Positions 5,349-6,302 of a DNA stretch of 6,302 bases are shown one piece after another. The stretch covers positions 1 to 6,302 of the forward strand of contig CABUOH010000068.1 in assembly GCA_902493085.1 (NCBI GenBank), read 5' to 3'. The notes beneath the pieces are model-generated. The model was given only the letters and a program-made list of their open reading frames with translations. It did no database searches and was not told where the DNA came from. The DNA comes from an uncultured Sutterella sp. GTDB taxonomy: Bacteria; Pseudomonadota; Gammaproteobacteria; Burkholderiales; Burkholderiaceae_F. How positions within the stretch are numbered: position 1 is the first letter of the stretch; each line of letters begins with the position of its first letter. Position numbers and translations under genes: made by a program.

Positions 5349-6302
5349 ATGCTCGAAGGCATCCTTCTCGGTCTTTTTGCCGCCGCCATTTTGTCCTGCG
5401 CACTCACCGGCCAGACGGTCATCTGGGCGCTCATCGTCGGCTTTCTTCTCTTTTCCGGCTACGGCCTATTTCGCGGCCACGATCTGAAATCCCTCGCACG
5501 CATGGCCTCCAAGGGCGTCAAGACGATCATGGGCATCGTGATCGTCATGGCCCTGATCGGCATGCTCACGGGCTCCTGGCGTGCGTCGGGAACCATTGCA
5601 AGGCTCGTGACGGACGCCGCGGGCTTCATCACGCCCGAGTGGGGACTTCTTGCCGCCTTTCTTCTCAACGGCCTGCTTTCCACGCTCACGGGCACGGCAT
5701 TCGGCACGGTCGCGACCATGGGCGTCATCACCGCCACCATGCTCGACGCGATGGGCGTGAGTCCCTTGCTCTCGGGCGGCGCCATTCTTGCCGGCGTCTT
5801 CATGGGAGACCGCTGCTCTCCCGTCTCGACAAGCGCGGCGCTCGTCGCCGTCGTCACCCAAACGAACCTCTACGCCAACCTGAGGCTCATGCTCAAAACC
5901 GGCCTTGTGCCGCTTCTTGCCGCCTGTGCCGTCTATGCGGCGCTCGGCATCCTCAATCCGGGCAGAGCCGCGGGCATCGACGTCACGGACATCTTCCGTG
6001 CCGGTTTCACGCTCGACGCCGCGACCTACCTGCCCGCCGTCGTCCTTCTCGCACTCATCTTCCTGAAGTTCTCAATTCGCCTCACAATGGTGGCGAGCAC
6101 GCTCTCTGCCGTGCTTCTGTGCGCCTTCGTTCAGGGCATGTCTTGGCAAACGATCGGCGAAACGCTCATCTTCGGCTTTGCGCCCAGCAATGCCGAACTC
6201 GCAAAGATGCTCGCGGGCGGCGGCCTCGTCTCGATGCTCCCCGTCTGCGCGATCATCCTCATCTCCTCGACCTACTCAGGTCTTCTCGAAGGCACCGGGC
6301 TC
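5349..6302 (+). CDS. NhaC-family Na+/H+ antiporter, N-terminal part (3' end outside window)
   Basis: This is an inner-membrane antiporter of the NhaC group, exchanging Na+ for H+; some relatives exchange organic acids such as malate and lactate instead. The frame is open from ATG 5349 to the window end, 318 codons, with multiple hydrophobic segments throughout. Diagnostic parts are STLTGTAFGTVATMGV, then GAILAGVFMGDRCSPVSTSA with GDRCSP at residues 153-158 (NhaC proteins usually read GDKMSPLSDT), then the amphipathic LRLMLKTGLVP. The Cys and the SPVSTSA form depart slightly from the common motif. Members are usually about 430-480 residues, so perhaps 110-160 are missing here. No Shine-Dalgarno sequence is visible before ATG 5349 (the upstream bases are CATCCGTTCATC). 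An in-frame GTG at 5268 has none either and would add non-membrane residues, so 5349 is kept. It is separated by 151 bases from the deacylase gene. Confidence 0.88.
   Translation, partial: MLEGILLGLFAAAILSCALTGQTVIWALIVGFLLFSGYGLFRGHDLKSLARMASKGVKTIMGIVIVMALIGMLTGSWRASGTIARLVTDAAGFITPEWGLLAAFLLNGLLSTLTGTAFGTVATMGVITATMLDAMGVSPLLSGGAILAGVFMGDRCSPVSTSAALVAVVTQTNLYANLRLMLKTGLVPLLAACAVYAALGILNPGRAAGIDVTDIFRAGFTLDAATYLPAVVLLALIFLKFSIRLTMVASTLSAVLLCAFVQGMSWQTIGETLIFGFAPSNAELAKMLAGGGLVSMLPVCAIILISSTYSGLLEGTGL

Overview
The window reads as a high-GC proteobacterial chromosome segment. Every clear gene lies on the + strand and codons end strongly in C or G. The protein styles (FeoB, iron alcohol dehydrogenase, LysE/RhtB exporter, YbaK/ProX deacylase, NhaC antiporter) and the codon use suggest a betaproteobacterium, perhaps a gut Sutterella-like member of the Burkholderiales. 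That placement is an impression from reading, not a search result.

Layout. Bases 2-1870 hold the C-terminal part of feoB (ferrous iron permease), whose GTPase domain lies upstream of the window. It ends at a strong intrinsic terminator (1909-1948). Bases 1949-2864 form a long gene-poor stretch of about 0.9 kb with lower GC and much local structure: an 18-bp direct repeat whose copies start exactly 300 bp apart (2154 and 2454), each followed by a hairpin; an extended -10 promoter (2364-2392); a foldable segment of about 145 nt (2401-2542) closed by pairing of its ends; an intrinsic terminator (2548-2577); a pyrimidine-rich tract; a 13-bp tandem repeat array (2731-2806); and a short perfect palindrome (2799-2811). 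The promoter, closed fold and terminator together look like a stand-alone small RNA of about 180 nt, or a leader RNA of the next operon. I could not match it to a known RNA family.

Bases 2865-5197 are a compact three-gene operon with gaps of 13-14 bp: an iron-dependent alcohol dehydrogenase, a LysE/RhtB-type amino-acid exporter, and a free-standing prolyl-tRNA editing protein (YbaK/ProX family). The dehydrogenase frame is broken near its C-terminus at about 3977-3981; one missing base explains it. The last gene, from 5349 to the window end, is the N-terminal 318 codons of an NhaC-type Na+/H+ antiporter, preceded by a weak promoter candidate but no clear Shine-Dalgarno sequence.

The genes are ordinary metabolic and transport functions. 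The part most worth pursuing is the structured intergenic region between feoB and the dehydrogenase operon.
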